A DNA stretch of 64,000 bases from positions 1 to 64,000 of the forward strand of contig VZSF01001275.1 in NCBI GenBank assembly GCA_013398295.1, read 5' to 3'. The notes beneath the pieces are model-generated. The model was not told the DNA's origin, did no database searches, and saw nothing but the letters and a program-made list of their open reading frames with translations. Source of the stretch: Chionis minor (Eukaryota; Chordata; Aves; Charadriiformes; Chionididae). The stretch's first letter is position 1. Each line of letters starts with the position of its first letter. Shown piece by piece: positions 61,101 to 64,000 of the stretch. The translations under genes were made by a program, and so were the position numbers.

Positions 61101-62531
61101 AGGCCATGCAAAGGAGAATTTTTTGCATTTCTTCTCTGTTCCAAGCTGCACTGGCTAATGGTTTTATTTCTGGGTGTTTCTTTACTTGCTCTATCCTGAT
61201 TTTATCTTGCTCTTTGTTTATTTTTTAACCAGACCACGCACAACCTCCAGCAGTTCTCCTGATCTGTGGCACCAGATTGCAGGCCTCTGTCCTGCTTCAT
61301 TCTGTATATTTTTTTCCTTTACCATGGAGTATCCAGTCACAGGGAGAAACAGGAGTAAAAGGGCTGGCTGGGACCATGCCTTTCTGTTTCTACAGTAATT
61401 TTTATCTGTTCTCCCTCTTTCTTTTTCCCCTCCAGGAATTTGCAGTGGAGGTTTAAAAACAGCTGTGGTTTATTCTTGAAAATTTTATTTTAGATCAAGG
61501 AAAACCAGCTGTTTTGAAAATCTGTCAATGTAAATTACTTCCCACTAGCATTGCTGTAGGTTGTATTTAGTTCAGATATTTAACTTTTATATGTGACTAG
61601 TATCAATTTATTAAACAGTGGGTTTCTGAGCATGTTTTTATGCACATGGGCAACTGGGTTTGAAGTGGTTATTCTTCTGAAATTTCTGCTTTTTCTTGTT
61701 TCCCATGTGTTTTCTGTAGTGTTGCGGTTTAATGCACTTTACCAAATCAAACCTAGCCTTTTTTTTTTTGTTTTGTGTTTCTACGATGGCAAAGTAAAAA
61801 AATGTATGTATGTATCTGCTGATGCACACCTGTATCTCGGCAGGATTCTGGCAGAGATGGTGGGTGAAGCAAGTGTTGTGGTCCTTTAGCTTTGTCACTG
61901 ATACATATTTGTAGACTATCTTTTTGGTTTTAAATTCAGGTAAACTTGTTTCTTCTCATTGAATGGTTTCTCTAAGCTGGGAAAATTTGGGGAAGGGCTT
62001 CACATGTCCAGGTTCTCTAATATCACTAGAAATATACCTTGTTCGTTATAAGGGTGATAAAGCCGGGCAGTGGGAAAAAGGCAGTCACAGTCCTAATTCA
62101 TGATTTCAAAAAAAAAAGGAAAAATGTAGCCAAAATCAACACCAGAGTAAATCTGGTGAAGAAAACTTGTTCTAAATCTGCTCTGGGTGAAATCTGTTGA
62201 TGAGACATTTTGTTTTTCTAACCTTTTCCTTAGTTAAATTTGTTAAGAGTTTTGCTAAGAGTTTTTTCAGCTTTCGAAGGTTAGTATCAAATTACTGCAG
62301 AACTGGAGACATCTCTAACCCCAGACTTTCTTTTCTGCCCTTCATCTCCATCTAAGTTCACATGTCACAACCACAGTAACATTGCCAGAATCTGGCTTCT
62401 CTCTGCTCTGCCTCTCTGCAATAACCTGTTCATGCTTTAATCAATTTGCATCTCATCTCTCTAATTGCCTGCTATGGTGGTCTTCCAAAGTCCTTGCTTT
62501 CTAATCTTCAGTGAAGCTGGTTGAACAATGC
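55101..62531. other. Long noncoding stretch, no gene recognised
   Basis: No gene or repeat family is recognised. Frames of up to 116 codons (60457-60807 plus) carry no known motif. An A-run lies at 56940-56954. The segment 58560-58790 has even composition and no repeat signature, which would suit a conserved noncoding element. The tetranucleotide tatg is repeated three times near 61804-61815. The region 61080-61450 is T- and C-rich. Confidence 0.45.
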
Positions 62532-62574
62532 GGGGGGAAAAAAAAAAAAAAAGAAAAAAAAAAAAGAAATAAAG
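62532..62574 (+). repeat. G-run followed by A-rich tract
   Basis: Six G bases are followed by about 15 A, g, 12 A, g and aaataaag. It is a low-complexity purine tract. It could be the remains of a retroposed poly-A tail, but no source gene can be identified upstream. Confidence 0.85.
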
Positions 62575-63335
62575 TCCAGACTCGTGTCTGGTATAAATCA
62601 ATGAAACTTCAGTGATCCCACTGTTGGCACTAGAACGATGCTGATTTTCTATCAGTCTAGAATATCTGATCCAGAATATGTTACAATTCTTTTTGCATTT
62701 TGATAACTGGTACGTAGAAACCTTTCCTGTTTTTTATGTACCGTTTTAAAATGGATTTTTCTTAATATCTCTTCAGTAAATGGTGACTCGCAGTATGTAT
62801 TCACCTAGAAACAGGGATAGTACTATGCAGAAAAAAAGAATATTTATTGCTCATTATTCCTAAGTTGTTTGTTTTTTCCTACTTGAACAGTTTCAGTCAT
62901 GACCCAGAGCTAGCTCATTACTACTCATAAATAACTAATAGCCAGTATTCTGTGTACATGATGGAAACAGATTTGCATAAATTACAGAACAATTATCTAT
63001 GGCAAATTCTCAAAGTTAAGGAGATACTTGCCAATGATTCACTGACAAAAAAATACAGCTGAAGTCTTCAGATACTTTATTCACAATGACTGTTTTGTCC
63101 GGTTCTTTGCCAAAAAAACTGACTGCTAAAAATCGGTTAAGCTTTTTTCTAGACCAGCTGCCTGTGCAGCTCTTCTATTCCAAATTTCTTTTTTTGTTTT
63201 AGATCTCTCTATTCAGACATCCCATTTTCCCTGGCTCCTCCTCCAGCTACTCACTCTGAGATATTTCAAAGTAATGATATCGTGGCATTTTAATGAGGAG
63301 ATGGATAGCGTTGACATTTGCCCCATGTCAGGTAT
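62575..63335. other. Noncoding stretch, no gene recognised
   Basis: AT-rich sequence with no notable frame, RNA gene or repeat. Confidence 0.5.
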
Positions 63336-63412
63336 CATAGAATAGCTGAGGTATGAAGGCACTTCTGGAGATTGTCTAGTCCAAACCCTCTGCTTGGAGT
63401 AGGGTCAACTAG
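63336..63412 (-). repeat. CR1 LINE 3'-end fragment, reverse orientation
   Basis: The plus strand reads atcatagaatagctgaggta, then gaaggcacttctggagattg, then tctagtccaaaccctctgct and a stretch like gtagggtcaactagggta. This is the reverse complement of the avian CR1 3' untranslated end, usually close to gaagggacctctggagatca and tctagtccaacccccctgct. Only about 75 bases remain, so the element is severely 5'-truncated and noncoding. Confidence 0.82.
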
Positions 63413-64000
63413 GGTATGTATGTGTATGGATTTTACTGTCTGGAAATGGAGTAGCTTGTGGTCTTTCTGTACCAGTTTGCCTAGAGAGGAATGCATTGTA
63501 CTTTGGCTGCCTTCACGTTACAAATGCTGTTAATGCAACACATTTGGCTTGTCCACCCCAGTTAGCTCTAAACAAGCCAAGCCCAGCCAGAAGCACTAAG
63601 GGTGCTCTGCACGCTACCACAAGGGAACCCTGGCACTGTAGCAATACAGTTTTTGGTGCTCAGCAAGCCTGTGTGTCCATGCACAGCACCACAGTCTGTC
63701 GTGTAGACATGGCCGGAGACCTGAAGATGTCAGATGGTCACTCACGTCGCAAGCCCATGAGTCCATTGCTGTCTTTTTGAACGCTCTTTCATACTGAGCA
63801 CTACATGTCCACCTGGTATTATTCTATGTGTATTAGGAAATGTTCAATGGCTACGTATATTTTAACAATACATGTGCAAATGCGCATGGTATACTGATAT
63901 TCTGGGACCAGCCCTTTTAAGAGAGTCGACTTAGGCTCTATTTTTGAAACTGCGATTCAATGCATAGTTAATTGCTGGCCCAGCTGATACCACTTATTTA
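63413..64000. other. Noncoding stretch to window end
   Basis: A 94-codon plus frame at 63496-63780 has no recognisable domain. Nothing else is seen up to the window edge. Confidence 0.45.

Noticed and set aside
62532..62574. Poly-A tail of a processed pseudogene
   Set aside because: No homologous retroposed body or known gene sequence is visible upstream.
1..64000. CRISPR array, phage or bacterial operon
   Set aside because: There are no regularly spaced direct repeats, no dense codirectional genes and no ribosome binding sites; CR1 elements mark the DNA as avian.

Overview
This window looks like a gene-poor stretch of a bird nuclear genome, probably a gene desert or a very large intron. 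The main evidence is truncated CR1 LINE copies of avian type. The clearest is at 5268-5784 on the minus strand, with the typical avian CR1 3' end and a readable C-terminal reverse-transcriptase segment. The next clearest is at 53060-53976 on the plus strand. Older, more diverged CR1/L3-like copies shared by amniotes also occur. The rest is AT-rich and has the scattered homopolymer and purine tracts of vertebrate noncoding DNA. There are no bacterial operons, ribosome binding sites, phage genes or CRISPR arrays. The species cannot be named from this sequence alone.

I found no intact protein-coding gene, rRNA, functional tRNA or other confident RNA gene. The open reading frames are short, overlap on both strands and match no protein I recognise, except those inside CR1 copies. 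If exons of a host gene are present, they are too short or too unfamiliar to call by eye.

Layout: 1-2.5 kb holds a CR1 tail at the left edge and a cluster of old CR1-like fragments. 5.27-5.78 kb is a younger CR1 in reverse orientation. 9.67-9.89 kb is a possible old CR1 piece. 16.5 kb holds a possible MIR-like SINE. 22.7-23.35 kb is a GC-richer patch with overlapping frames on both strands. 25-27.3 kb has two unusually long unidentified frames. 29.59-30.42 kb is a sharply bounded GC-rich island. 31.57 kb has a tRNA-derived SINE head in reverse. 33 kb is a long polypurine tract. 35.3-35.9, 40.8-41.7, 44.2, 47.0-48.2, 53.1-54.0 and 63.3 kb are further CR1 or CR1/L3-like copies. 55.06-55.10 kb is a poly-C tract containing two unresolved bases.

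Nothing here forms a pathway or a complex. The retrotransposon copies are all 5'-truncated or broken and should be inert. The most useful leads are the GC-rich island at 29.6-30.4 kb, the unexplained frames near 23.1 and 27 kb, the old CR1 whose tail appears displaced by about 0.5 kb near 47.6-48.1 kb, and several AT-rich segments with clustered transcription-factor-like motifs that could be conserved enhancers.
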